From Cyprinodon diabolis (taxonomy: Eukaryota > Chordata > Actinopteri > Cyprinodontiformes > Cyprinodontidae), in contig JARPUW010000508.1 in assembly GCA_030533445.1 (NCBI GenBank), positions 1 through 64,000 of the forward strand: a stretch of 64,000 bases of DNA. The letters run 5' to 3'. Of the stretch, positions 23,140 to 34,908 are shown piece by piece. Position 1 is the stretch's first letter, and each line of letters opens with the position of its first letter. The position numbers were made by a program, and so were the translations under genes. The notes beneath the pieces are model-generated. The model ran no database searches. It had not been told where the DNA came from and saw only the letters and a list, made by a program, of their open reading frames with translations.

Positions 23140-24023
23140 TACACTACCGTTCAAAGGTTTGGGGTCACATTGAAATGTCCTTATTTTTGAAGGAAAAGCT
23201 CTGTACTTTTCAATGAAGATAACTTTAAACTAGTCATAACTTTAAAGAAATACACTCTATACATTGCTAATGTGGTAAATGACTATTCTAGCTGCAAATG
23301 TCTGGTTTTTGGTGCAATATCTACATAGGTGTATAGAGGCCCATTTCCAGCAACTATCACTCCAGTGTTCTAATTAGTGTTGCACCGATACCGATACCAG
23401 TATCGGACGGGGCCCCGATACTGCCCTAAAATGGTGGTATCTGTATCGGCGAGTACCAACAAATAGGGCACCGATACCATTTTGAGAGCCATAAGTTTCT
23501 TCAACTATTGTCACCCACTCCACGTAGGCAATAAAAAGTTCTACTGGATTCACTTTGTATTAGATGTTTTTCCTGCTTCACAAAGGTAGGCAGCAGCTTG
23601 ACAAAGCCATGATGGCAATTATTTTACATTATTATGGTATCGACCGATACTGCACAGCCAGGTATCGGGTATCGGTATCGGGGCCAAAAAATGGCATCGG
23701 TGCAACACTAGTTCTAATGGTACAATGTGTTTGCTCACTGGCTCAGAAGGCTAATTGATGATTAGAAAACCCTTGTGCAATCATGTTCACACATCTGAAA
23801 ACAGTTTAGCTCCTTACAGAAGCTACAAAACTGACCTTCCTTTGAGCAGATTGAGTTTCTGGAGCATCACATTTGTGGGGTCAATTAAACGTTAAAAATG
23901 GCCAGAAAAAGAGAACTTTCATGTGAAACTATTCATTTCACAATGTAAGGTGGTGAATAAGTGTGGCTTTTCAGGAAAACACAAAATTGTTTGGGTGACC
24001 CCAAACTTTTGAACGGTAGTGTA
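23140..24023 (+). mobile_element. Tc1/mariner-type MITE, split by a nested hAT element
   Basis: Terminal inverted repeats start TACACTACCGTTCAAA and end with the complementary 'tttgaacggtagtgta', consistent with TA target sites. Without the nested insert and its extra target copy the element is about 540 bp. Confidence 0.82.
23375..23710 (+). mobile_element. Non-autonomous hAT element (336 bp) inside the Tc1-like MITE
   Basis: Perfect 15-bp terminal inverted repeats (TAGTGTTGCACCGAT) are flanked by an exact 8-bp duplication GTTCTAAT at 23367-23374 and 23711-23718. The 8-bp duplication and TIR type identify the hAT superfamily. Confidence 0.88.
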
Positions 24024-24480
24024 CATTCGATTCAGGATTGGGCAAATTAAAGCAAAGATGTGAACGTAGCATGTGGGAGACAGCTGTGTCTGAACGTCTG
24101 CCTTGACCTCTAGATCCCTAAATCACTATATATAGGTCATTCTCAAAATATTAACATATTGTGATAAAGTTCATTATTTTCCATAATGTAATGATAAAAC
24201 TTGAACATTCATATATTTTAGATTCATAGCACACTAACTGAAATATTTCAGGTCTTTTATTGTCTTAATACGGATGATTTTGGCATACAGCTCATGAAAA
24301 CCCAAAATGGCTGAACATCTTATTTTGGCATTTGACCAGTTAGATGAGCCTTTAAATTATAGATTACTTACTGGAAATTAAGTTGGGGAAAAAAAAAGTT
24401 AAGTCAAGAAAAAAAGGTAAAAAGCTAATTGAAAATTTAAAAAGTTAATAAGCCTCTTTAACAATTATATTTATAATTTT

Positions 24481-24595
24481 ATAATATTAATATCATTCCT
24501 GGACAACTGGGTAAGCAAATCGAGCGCGCCTTAAACCTTAGAGAAGGCTCGCTCGATTTGCTTACCCAGTTGTCCAGGAATGATATTAATATTAT
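24481..24595. repeat. Perfect 46-bp inverted repeat (hairpin)
   Basis: Arms 24481-24526 and 24550-24595 are exact reverse complements around a 23-base loop. This is followed by CGTGGCCACG-type palindromes up to about 24660. It lies about 400 bp upstream of the gene C start. Confidence 0.85.
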
Positions 24596-24864
24596 TAATA
24601 AGTATTTCGTGCGCACGTTAAACTTATTGCGTGGCCACGAAATACTACTTCGTGGCCACAATTAAACATTTTTTTTGACCATGTCATCAGAGGGGCTCCG
24701 TAGTTTTCCATGAATTTCTTATAGAAGCATTTTTTTCTTAATATATTCGGGCATGTTGGCGTTTCTTAATCATAAATAAACGGTTAAATATGTTTAAAAA
24801 AGAAAAGGAGCTCTGTATGGAAATCAGCAAGAAGGAATCATATGAATTCTGCTCTTCTCAGCTT

Positions 24865-24879
24865 CCACTAGATGGCGCT
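24865..24879 (+). promoter_or_regulatory. CTCF-like motif upstream of gene C
   Basis: CCACTAGATGGCGCT is a full match to the CTCF core in plus orientation, 115 bp upstream of the gene C start codon. Occupancy is unknown. Confidence 0.5.
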
Positions 24880-24993
24880 GTGATCCCACAGTTAGAAGAC
24901 GTGGTGATGCAGTTACTTATCATTTTTTGTTCCTGGTTTCGATTTTAAATTTCGTAAATATCGTCCAGAAGAAGGACGCCTTCTGCAGCTGAT

Positions 24994-27900
24994 ATGACTT
25001 GTCTGCATCTCCTGGTCTGTTTGCTGGTAATCCTGCAGGTTTCTGCGTCTGACGGTGAGTTTTTAGGTAGAAAGTTTCCAGTCTGCCTGATTTAGGCTGA
25101 GATCTAAACTCTGCAGACAAAAACAACCTCGCCTTCCAGGAGGATATACCAAACATCTGCAAATAGTTTTATGCTTCATTACTTTAGCTAAATGTTTCCA
25201 AATGACTTGATATGCTTTTTATGATCTGAATCCAATATGAATAAAAAAAAAAAAGATTATTGGTTTATTTTGAAAACTTTATAAAATGTTTGATTTTGAA
25301 ATAAATCTATTAGACAAACCCCCTAATTATACATGTGGTGATGCATCCTGTATTCAGTAACCATCTGATTAGATTCACATTAAAGGCAGACATACATTTG
25401 TCTGGGGTGACTTATGGTTTCTTTGATCACGTGTTGATAAAAAAAAAAAAAAGATCATTCTGTTTATTTCGTTTCTCTTAAAATGATTTTACAAATCATT
25501 CAGTAATAGCAAAGTGTCTTTGATGATTAAAAAAGTCATATTTGGATGAAAATAAGCAACTAAAAGTAAAACTAAAGGAAGGTTTAATGCTTCCTTGTTC
25601 TTTGTGGTTTGGAAACTGATAAAATGTCTTGTTTTATTTCCTCATACTGTGAAAAATAAGATATGACTTCGAAACAAAACAGCAAAGTGCTGACTGTGCT
25701 GAGGGGCCCTCATTGTTTCATGCATAGTGTCAAATTCAGGTTTTTCTTTGCCTTGTTTCGCCATTCAGAGCAGATTTCCTAATAATAATGAAAAAGGAAG
25801 CAGAGAAAGAAGTTTAATCTGCAGACAGTGTTGAACTTTGGTCTTAGAGGGAGGAAATGTTTTTAGAGCAAATGTTGCCTCACAGTTGGACAGGGAAACA
25901 TCCTGCAGAGGAACAGCTGCTTTCTCTCCCTGTGATCGTTAACGTCCCACACCCCCTTCAACCTCATTTTCTTTCAATAACAAACTTCAATCTTCCTCTA
26001 TTTATGGTTGACACAGACATTGCGTGACTTGCAATGATCTTATTGCACCGGCAGCACATTCATTTCATCTTCATGTCACAACAAGCCCAGTAGGAAGGGA
26101 CAAAGGTTCAGGATGGAGCCAGTCAGGACTGGTTGAGTTTAAATGATATTAAACCGGCTCAGCTGGTGGCTCATTAGGTCTGTTTATATTCTGGGACATT
26201 CTGAAGGGATAATGCTGCTTCTGTTTGACCAGTTTCTCTTATTGACAGTAGATTTCTTTCAACATGGCAGACTCTTACCCCCAGTTTCCACTCCGTCTGG
26301 TGATCTACCACATTCTGTGACTCAGCATATATTCTGACCCCAGGGATTGCTGTTATACATTTTCCTCACCAATCCTCTACCTACTAACCCTAACTTCGTG
26401 ACCGACACAGGAGCTCTGCTAGCATCTGCTAAAAAAAAAACATCTAATTTTATGCAGTTTATCATTAAAATGATCAGGAATTTAGGAGCCTAAAAGGAAT
26501 AAGAATGTTTCAGCTGCTGCGTTTTTCTTTTAATTTTCTCATTGTGTCATCCTTTTCCTCTCAGTTATTTCTCAAATTATCTGAATTAAAGTTAATTTCA
26601 AATTGAATCTTAGTTTATTTACTGTTTTTACTGCACTTATTGTTTTAAAATTATGATTTAAAATCCTTTTCCAAAAGCATCCTCATTCAAATTAAACATA
26701 GATATGAAATATTACGGGCTGCTCAGTGCGGCAGTGGGTAGCACTGCAACCTTGCAGCAAGAAGGTTCTGGGTTTGATTCCCTACATGGAGTTTGTATGT
26801 TCTCCCTGAGCATGCGTGGGTTCTTTCTGGGTACTCCGGCTTCCTCCCACAGTCCAAAAATATGACTTAGGTTCATTGGTTTCTCTAAATTCTCCTTAGT
26901 TGAGTGTTTGTGTGAATGTTTGTTTGTCTCTGTGTTGCCCTGCGATGGACTGGCGACCTGTCCAGGGTGGACGCCGCCTCTCGCCCATTGGCTGCTGGAG
27001 ATAGGCACCAGCGCGACCCCACTCGGGACAAGTGTGTCAGATAATGGATGGATGGAAGGATGTCGCGAGGGGTGCTGGTGCCTATCTCCAGCAGTCAATG
27101 GAGATAGGCAGTGATCAAATAAACAATAAATGAAATGAAAAATGAAGAGGCGGCGTCCACCCTGGACAGGTCGCCAGTCCATCGCAGGGCAACACAGAGA
27201 CAAACAGGACAACCAACCATTCACACCTAAGCAGAATTTAGAGAAGCCAATGAACCTAACAGTCATGTTTTGGGGTCATCAAATCAATTCAGTTTATTCT
27301 GTCCAATCAGCTGCCTGTAGTGTCTTTAAATGTCCAGCAGGTGTCAGTATTCTGTGAGACAGAATCAAGGCAGCATCAACACAGTTTGGCTTCATGATGC
27401 CTCATTAACCATCACTAGCTAAATCTGAAGAAGTAAGTGTACTTCAGCATTTGTCCAAGTTGAGGCATTGGGTGTCGTACTGACATCCAAGAAGCGTTCA
27501 GTCTATACCTACCATTTAGATGCATTCACACCAAAGGCAATGAAGCTAATTATCTTTGTTGGTCACCTGACATTGATTATTTGACATTTTGATTTCCTGT
27601 TGTGGACACCGCTGTGAACTTTCATCTAGCTCACTGATGATCAAGTTTGAGCCTTGGATTAAAAAAAAAAATCTAAGCATCAGACTAGATTTTAGCATAC
27701 ATATGATAAACACTGTCCAGTATTAAAATATATCCGAAAAATGTAAATATTCTGAAAGTCCATGTTTCACATAAGGAAAAAAATAAAGAAAAAAACATTT
27801 TAGGGACATCTAAAAAGGAATATTACAGTGAGGTATCAGATGAGATTAAATGAAGAACTAAGCCTCTGAAATATATTAAGCAATGTTATTTGGAAACACC

Positions 27901-29488
27901 TTAAAAAAATTTATTATACACAATGTTTTATGAGCAATGATATAATTATTGAACAAAAAAGTGGGTGAAAAATGTTCTTGATGCTGGGACAACGGAGAGC
28001 TGCAGTGAGATATATTATACAAAGCTGGAGACTGACACAAGTTCACAAACTATAGGCCTATTTCGTTACTTCCACTACTTTTTAAGATTTTGGAAAAACA
28101 GACTTTGTAACTTTATTGAATGACACAACCTACTTTATGAGAGGATTTAGATCGCAGAGATCCACAGCTTTGCCAATATTAAAGGAAGTCAGCAGTTCTG
28201 TAGATAAACACAAGTTTAACAGTTGATATGTTTGCTGATCTAAAAAAAGCTTTTGACACAATTGATCACAATAACAAGGAAATTAGAGCGCTATGGTGCA
28301 CATGTCTGTGTCCAGAGTGAAGGAAGAGCTGTTTAAGTGGAAAGTAGTAATAAACAATATGTGAAAGGGTTATTATCAACCGCTGTGCTTGGACTTTGCA
28401 TGTGGCGCCCCCCAGGGGTCAATGTTAGGACCCATACTATTTAATTCTCTATAAAAAATGACATGGAAATGTATTTTATTTTGCAGATTACATGAATATC
28501 GTGTGCAGGTGAGAGCTTAGAGCAGCTCCTGGATGATATCATACCAGAGAATAATAAGCTTTAAAAAAAAAAAGGTTTGACATGAACAATCTGTCACACA
28601 TCCTTTTGGTTCCCAATCATCCAACTGTTTAAAAAATATACATCTAATTCAATGATTATGCCTTTATGGTAGATTCACAGTATTTCTATTTTTTATGTTT
28701 CTTTCTTTTACATGACAGGCAATTCTAATAAATTCTTCCTGTCATTAATATTTTTATGTTTTGTATTTTGTCATGTAACCTTTTTATATTTGCATTGCTG
28801 CAGACAAACATGACTTTTCCTGTTGTGGGCAATGAGGTCGATGTTGTTCTATAGTAGTAATAGTAAGATGGTGATCAGGTCTTGTGTTGTTCTGTTCAGT
28901 GGAAGTGATTCCAGGAGAGGACGCCGTCCTGCAGTGCCAGGCTCCCAGCAGTGCCAAGGTTACAGTAGTGGAGTGGACCAAAGACGACCATTCACCGGAT
29001 GACTATCTCTTCCTCTACCGTAATGGCCGCTCATATGAAAAGTACCAGCACCCTTCTTTCAGGGGTCGAGTTGAACTGAGGAGCTCGTCCTTCGCTGACA
29101 GCGGAGATGTTTCTGTGGTTCTGAAGAACGTCTCTGTGGAGGACATGGGGACGTATAGGTGTCGAGTTCTAATGACCGGTATAGGGGGTAAGATGGAGGA
29201 ACACTCTGAGGTCGTACATCTGAGGAACCAGATCCATTCAGGTATTATTCTTTATTTAGTTCAGTCTCCTTCCAGAAAACTGAGACTAACTGTTGTGTCT
29301 GTCCTGCAGGAGCCCCCCAGGAACCAGAGAGGGTAGGTACCGAAGAGGGAACTGGTCCAAACTTTCCTGTACTGGCTGGAGTGCTTTCTGTAGCTTTGGT
29401 CGCTGTTATCGGAGGTGTTGGGTTTTTTGTACACAGGAGAAACAAAATGCGAAATCATCAGCGAGTCCTGCAGGAAATACAGACATAA
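24994..29488 (+). CDS. Gene C: single V-set Ig-domain membrane protein (3 exons, 193 aa)
   Basis: Exons 24994-25054 (signal peptide MTCLHLLVCLLVILQVSASD), 28900-29241 (V-set) and 29310-29488 (stalk, membrane segment, tail; stop TAA 29486-29488). Introns are phase 1 with GT-AG ends; total 582 nt, exactly 194 codons. The V domain shows AVLQCQ, VVEWTK, LFLYRNG, FRGRVEL and DMGTYRC. A hydrophobic segment (FPVLAGVLSVALVAVIGGVG) precedes a short basic tail (FFVHRRNKMRNHQRVLQ and five more residues) without an ITIM or ITAM. It resembles genes A and D and, by fold, fish B7/butyrophilin-like V-set proteins; partner and function are unknown. Intron 1 (3.8 kb) holds SINE-like and LINE relics, whereas intron 2 is only 68 bp. 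AATAAA at 30215-30220 is a likely polyadenylation signal. Confidence 0.8.
26714..27060 (+). repeat. SINE-like teleost repeat, forward copy
   Basis: Contains the tRNA-like head 'gcagtgggtagcactgc' and 'gggtttgattccc' (A- and B-box-like), the 'actggcgacctgtccaggg' body and an ATGGATGG tail. Confidence 0.65.
27061..27250 (-). repeat. SINE-like repeat, inverted partial copy
   Basis: The 3' half of the repeat at 26714-27060 in reverse orientation, abutting it through its tail, so the two form a long imperfect hairpin. Confidence 0.65.
28040..28560 (+). mobile_element. Degenerate LINE reverse-transcriptase fragment (Jockey/CR1/L2-type)
   Basis: Frames with several breaks show NYRPIS, DLKKAFDTIDH, a VPQG-like block near 28410 and FAD.MN, the ordered motifs of a non-LTR reverse transcriptase. 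It lies in intron 1 of gene C. Confidence 0.7.
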
Positions 29489-30423
29489 AACAAAGCTAAA
29501 TATGAATTTGTTTGGATAAAAAGCCGGACAAAGCTGTGACTCCTCCTCTGAATGGACAGATTAACTCAGTAGGCAGGGAGCGTCGATTCAGACTAACAAC
29601 ACATTAAACCACAATTACTACCAGGAAACTGTCTGTTTGCTGATAAAGACACTAAACAGGGGGGAGGAAAATAGTTTGGCTCTAGCATCATAACTCATAG
29701 AAAGGTTTATTAAGTACTGACCATTTCCTGCCATTAACACAGAGGCTATAGCTCCCCTCACCATCCTCTGCAGGGCCCTCTGCTCTGACAAATTAAACTG
29801 AAATCTACATTAAGGTTCCATCAGAGGTGAAGCTGAAGACGTGGAAAATTAAGAGGAAGACTTCAGATCTTTTGGCGTTTTTTGTTTGTTCTATAAATCG
29901 CATTAAAATCAGCAGCGGCTTCCTCCATACCTCTGATGGTGTTTTCATGCATTAACATACTTTGTTTGCACAGTTTTTTAAACCACTACTTCTTTGAATG
30001 ATGCTAGCTGTGCTAATGCAGCTAGCTACACCTACAGGCTTCATCTCTGTACATGATTTTATTGTTTCTCTTAATGTTTATAATTTTCTTTTATTTTTCT
30101 GTCTAATTGTGTTTAATATTTGTTGGGGGTTTATCCTTCATAACGTGTTTTATTTCTAGCAGGTTTAATGTTTTCTGTCTGCTTGTTATTGTTGTGTTCT
30201 GAGCATGAGGACTGAATAAATCTTTATTCAGATTTCCTGATGTAAACAAAGATTTTTTTTTGATTATTATAAGTTGATCTATGTTTTTATTTGCTTTCCT
30301 CCATTTTGGTTTTACTTTGACATGTCAGGTCTATATTTCTATCATGGATGCAGAGCAGCAGATGTGTTGGTAGGGATCAGATTACCAATGATGGGATAAT
30401 TGTGGTGAGGTCTGCGGCTCACG
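29489..30423. other. 3' flank of gene C
   Basis: Presumed 3' UTR up to the AATAAA at 30215-30220. No other gene is seen. Confidence 0.5.
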
Positions 30424-31502
30424 CACTGATCTATATTTATTCACTGGATTGCTGATTGCTCCACAAAAATGAAGACACTGGCCGCCATCTTGGTACTCCC
30501 CACTCCAACAGAGACGCGCAGTAAAAATGCCTTCCTGTGCAGCATGTAGCTCCTAAAACCAGCAGTTTTCTGGCTCTGAAATGTTCCACACTAATTTCCC
30601 AGTCAGTGGATGAACTAAGCAATAAATCCATCTATAGCCGATAGATCCTATAGTTTAGTCTGTAGACTAACATTAGTCTGGCTATCTCAGACTGACTGGA
30701 AGACATTGACTGAGTTAGACACTGACATTGGGTCTAACGTTAGAAAATAGAAAGTAGAGGAAATGGAAAGTAATTCACTTTGAAATGTTAATGTAGTAAT
30801 TCTTTATTAAGTGGATTATTCTGTTGTTCCTGTTGCGTTTGTTTTATTTCTCATTTTAAAAGTCGTGAGCTGAAATATTTTGCATGTTTTATTGATGGGA
30901 AAAAAAGCAACTCAAACATTTTTAAAGTCTAATGCACAGACACAGGATTAAAGCAGACGGCATCATTCATGCACAATTTGCTAATAGAAAAATACTACAG
31001 CATTAACAGACATTTACTTGTAATTCAGTCTTTATGTAAAATCTTGAAAACATATGCAATATGTAATTACCATAATAATGTAACCAATACATGTATATCA
31101 CAGACATCATCAATTTACCTCTTTTGGCTCATCTGTATTATTCTGCTCCATCAACACATTAATTTTATTGTGATGGTTTGTATAATATGTTATATTGCAT
31201 GATTTATAGACTTCATTGTTTTCATAATAGCTATGCAAAGTGATGGTCCCATTTTTTTTTATTCTAAGTTAAATTTAATCTACTGATGCTATGAAACAGC
31301 CAGTCTGTGTCAAAGTGATGAATTTATCGTTATTTTGAAAGTCTTAAGTTCCCCTGAAAATGAAAACCTCGTTGTTCAATGCTGTAGCGCACAGATTGTT
31401 TACATTGAGACCGGTCTAACTAGGGAGTACCAATATGGCGGCCGGTGGCTTCACTTCAACCCCGTACTACCAACAAGCAATCAGTGAATAAACAGATCAG
31501 TG
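30424..31502 (+). mobile_element. P-element-like (THAP) transposon relic, non-autonomous
   Basis: Imperfect terminal inverted repeats CACTGATCTATATTTATT / AATAAACAGATCAGTG. Sub-terminal inverted blocks 'ggccgccat.ttggtactcc' occur at both ends. An ATG at 30527 opens a frame MPSCAACSS, followed after a stop by FHTNFP-like residues, resembling the start of a THAP DNA-binding domain. No clear target duplication was found. Confidence 0.5.
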
Positions 31503-32097
31503 ACCCCACATTGATGACTTCCTGTGTTTTTCATCAGCTTCAGCCAGAGCGCCTGAATGTCTCTGGGTTACATCAGTGAAATTGCAGGAACTTTAAGGAG
31601 CTGCAGCCTCATGTTTTCTCAGGTGCTTTGCTGAATTCATCCACAGCAATAGTCTGTGGTTTCCATGTCTCTACAGTGAAGCATTCATGGATCAGGGTCT
31701 GATTTTGCTTCTAAAAGGTTTTTAATGGGTTTCCTCCTATAGTCCCCCAGGAGACTTGCTTGTACAGGACGTTTTAACATGCATGTGGACTGGTAATGGG
31801 GCATGTCAATGGCTGGACTCACAGGTAACCATGGAAACTGAAGCCTGACAGCATTTCACAGCCGCAAATCAGACCCACTAATGACTGAATATGCAGACTA
31901 TTTTAAAGAGTTGAGGGAAAACAGCAACAGCCCTGAAACCAAGCAGGCTGCTTTCATGGAGGAATGATTTTAGTCCAGGTAAACAGTGTTTATAGCTTTT
32001 TAAACAGGAAAGAAGAATCTATCCCAGATCAAATAAGGGTAACCATTCCCCTGCTCTGTTAAACTGGACCCAGTCTGCTACAGCTTCTACATCTGGC
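31503..32097. other. Non-genic stretch
   Basis: No coding, RNA or repeat feature recognised. Confidence 0.4.
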
Positions 32098-32450
32098 ATC
32101 CCAAAGTCGGTCCTCGAGGGCCGTTGTCCTGCAGGTTTTAGAGGTTTCTCTACTTTAGCACAGCTGATTCTGATGATTGCAGTTCAGCAAAAGCTTGTTG
32201 ATTAACTATCAATGTAAATCAGCTGTGCTGGAGCAGAGAAACCTCTAAAACCTGCAGGACAGTGGCCCTCGAGGACCGACTTTGGGGATGCCTGCTCTAA
32301 AACCTGCAGGACAGCGGCCCTCGAGGACTGACTTTGGGGATGCCTGCTCTAAAACCTGCAGGACAGCGGCCCTCGAGGACTGACTTTGGGGATGCCTGTT
32401 TTAGAGGTTTCCCTGCTTTAGCACCGCTAAAGCCTGGGCTTTATTTATAA
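32098..32450. mobile_element. Palindromic MITE with a triplicated terminal repeat
   Basis: Left end 'aaagtcggtcctcgagggcc' has its inverted counterpart 'cctcgaggaccgactttggg' on the right. The right terminus is then repeated in tandem with a 52-bp period (units near 32291, 32343 and 32395). Confidence 0.75.
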
Positions 32451-33689
32451 CCATATAGTAGGGATACTTTTTTTTATTTAGAAGTAATTATTTTCTTTTT
32501 TTTTAATGTTTGTATTTTAAATGTACAAAATAAAGAGTAAGACTTAAAAATAGTGATTATATTGTAGCCTATTTCGCTGGACTGGGTTTATATGAACAAG
32601 GAAATAAGCAGTAAAAGCTTAAATACCTTTGAGTTAATAGGAATAGCTCAAATTCAGGGCTAAAAAAGTTTCAATCAGGAATGGTAAACAGGTTTCTAAA
32701 TTGATTAGATTTTGTGATATTAACAAATTATGTAGGAGATCAATTCTATCATCTGAGGAGCAGCTTCGACTTAAGGATTAAAATCTTGATCAGATTAGTT
32801 ATATCTAGACGAAGCTCAGGGGATCATCATTCGCTACAGGGGTGGTTGATCGAGGAGGCTGAGAATAAAGCTTAATATTTCTTTTATTTTGAATAACAGG
32901 CCAGAAAGAAATGGAGGATTAATGGTGAGGTTTCTTGCCTTTTAGTTTTACTTTAGGACCAGATGTGATTTATATTAACGGCTCACGCCGTCAGGAAAAA
33001 GTGGGAACTTGAGGAGTTTTGCTGCACAGTGAGATAGACAGGATTATCATTTGATTATTTTGCTGCCAAAACACTTGAAATGTGAGTTTTTTTTATATGA
33101 ACTTTTTCAAATTTGAAGTTATTTCCAATGTTTTTTTTCATGAATAGTGTTTATTTTGATGGATCATGATCAGACTATTTTCCTCTGGCTCTCTAAACCT
33201 AAAACAATGACTAATCAAAACTGGCAACAATTATAAAGACTAAACTAATAGTTAGTTTAGTCAAGTGGATGTTTGTTATCTATTTTTAAAAAAGGTCATG
33301 TAGCAGTTGTGGTTCTAAACCTAGTTTAGCTGCACTGAATGCAAAGGCTGCAGAAACTGAAAACCTCCCAGTCTGGATAGTTTTCCTTTCTAGTAAGCAG
33401 AAACACTTTATTGCCCAGTGAGATATAAACCTGTTTCTATATTGAAGCTCAGATCTCAGTTAAACATTAATAATATTTACAAATATATTCAGAATTTAGA
33501 CCAATTTCAGGTTCATATGAATGAAAAGGGATCCAGGAACCAAATCCTGCAATAATGTCAGAAGCTAAGAGCTTCATGTGACGTCAATCATAATCAGACT
33601 TCCTCCTCTTTCAGTGATGATTTTACAGTAAAAACATTATTTTAATGCAGTAATCTGGGAGATTAGTAAACCTTTTCACATTGCTCCTT
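32451..33689. other. AT-rich non-genic stretch
   Basis: No supported gene or element; open frames are short and lack domains. Confidence 0.4.
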
Positions 33690-34410
33690 CAACAACCGAT
33701 GGAAACGTTTCATTCTAAGCTGGAACGCAACATCAGAGCTGCAGTTTTCTAACTTAAAGTCTGCAAAGTTTTTGTTTTTAATGGGTTTGTAATGTTTTTT
33801 CATCCATCTGAAACGTGTTCTATGATGCTGAGGTCAGGACGGTGCAGACCGCTCAGGTTCTGCCCTCCATGTCTTCGTGCTCCGATCCAAAGCCATGTTG
33901 GAAGAGGAAGGATCTGGATCCAAACTGTTCCCACAAAGCTGGGATTGTCCAAAATGTCCTGGTTTGCTGAATCATTCAGTTCCTGTTACTGGAAAAAAGG
34001 GGCCAGCCCAGCAGCTAGAAAAAAAAAAAAAAAACACACCATAACCCCGATTCTGAGGCGTTGCTCTTGGTGACGTATGGTTTGGATGCAGCTGATCAGG
34101 AGCAGATCTGATGTTTTGTGATCCACCTTTTCTCACTATGATCTTCAGCATCGCTGGCCTCGCTCCGTCAGCTGAGGCGACCACTGCCTGGACGAGCTGC
34201 TGTCGTTCCCAAACATTTCCATTTTTTAATGATACATCACAGTCCAACCCTGGAATCCACTGAGCTCCTGCAGCGACCCATCCTTTCTCTAAAGTCTGTA
34301 ATAAGTCTGCAGGCCCAGGTGATTTTATACACCTGCAGCCATAAAAGTGATTGAACTCCTTGGTCTAGTTCATTGGATCGGGGAGTGAATACTTTTAGGT
34401 ATAAAGTGTA
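33690..34410 (+). mobile_element. DNA-transposon relic, family uncertain
   Basis: Contains blocks such as 'ggggccagccca', 'ccactgagctcctg' and 'gtgattttatacacctg', ending 'gaatacttttaggtataaag'. These are recognisable from widespread fish DNA-transposon remnants, but no intact terminal repeats remain. Confidence 0.45.
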
Positions 34411-34908
34411 TGAGCTGCTCTGAAACTAGGGAAGATTTCTCTCTGAAAAGGGTTGCTGCTATCAGGCTGTGGCGACGGAGCGCTTCCTCCTTTCTCCACA
34501 GGAAGTGACATCAGCTGTTATAAACGGGTTTGAAACCAGCAGCTTTCTCTGATCTGGGGCTTCATGAACACAAAAGCTGTTATAACAGATTGAATTAATG
34601 CTTTATTAGGCTGGAAAGAACTTTAACATTTCATGTCATTACAAATAGCTCATTATATAAAGGTGCTAAATTATAAAATAATTTCATAAAATAATTTTTC
34701 ATTTATACTTTTTTAATAAAAGTTTTTTCCCATGACACTGAATTTTTGCCAGGGAACAACCAAGGTGCCTGAGGCTGCTGAAGGACAGGATGCCGCATAG
34801 CAGGAAAAGTGCAAAAGGTGCAAAGCAGCTTATTAGTCTCATATTTTTCTGATAACATAGAATATTTCTGAAAAATAACAAATGTTCCCACATTCAGTAT
34901 GATTCGGA

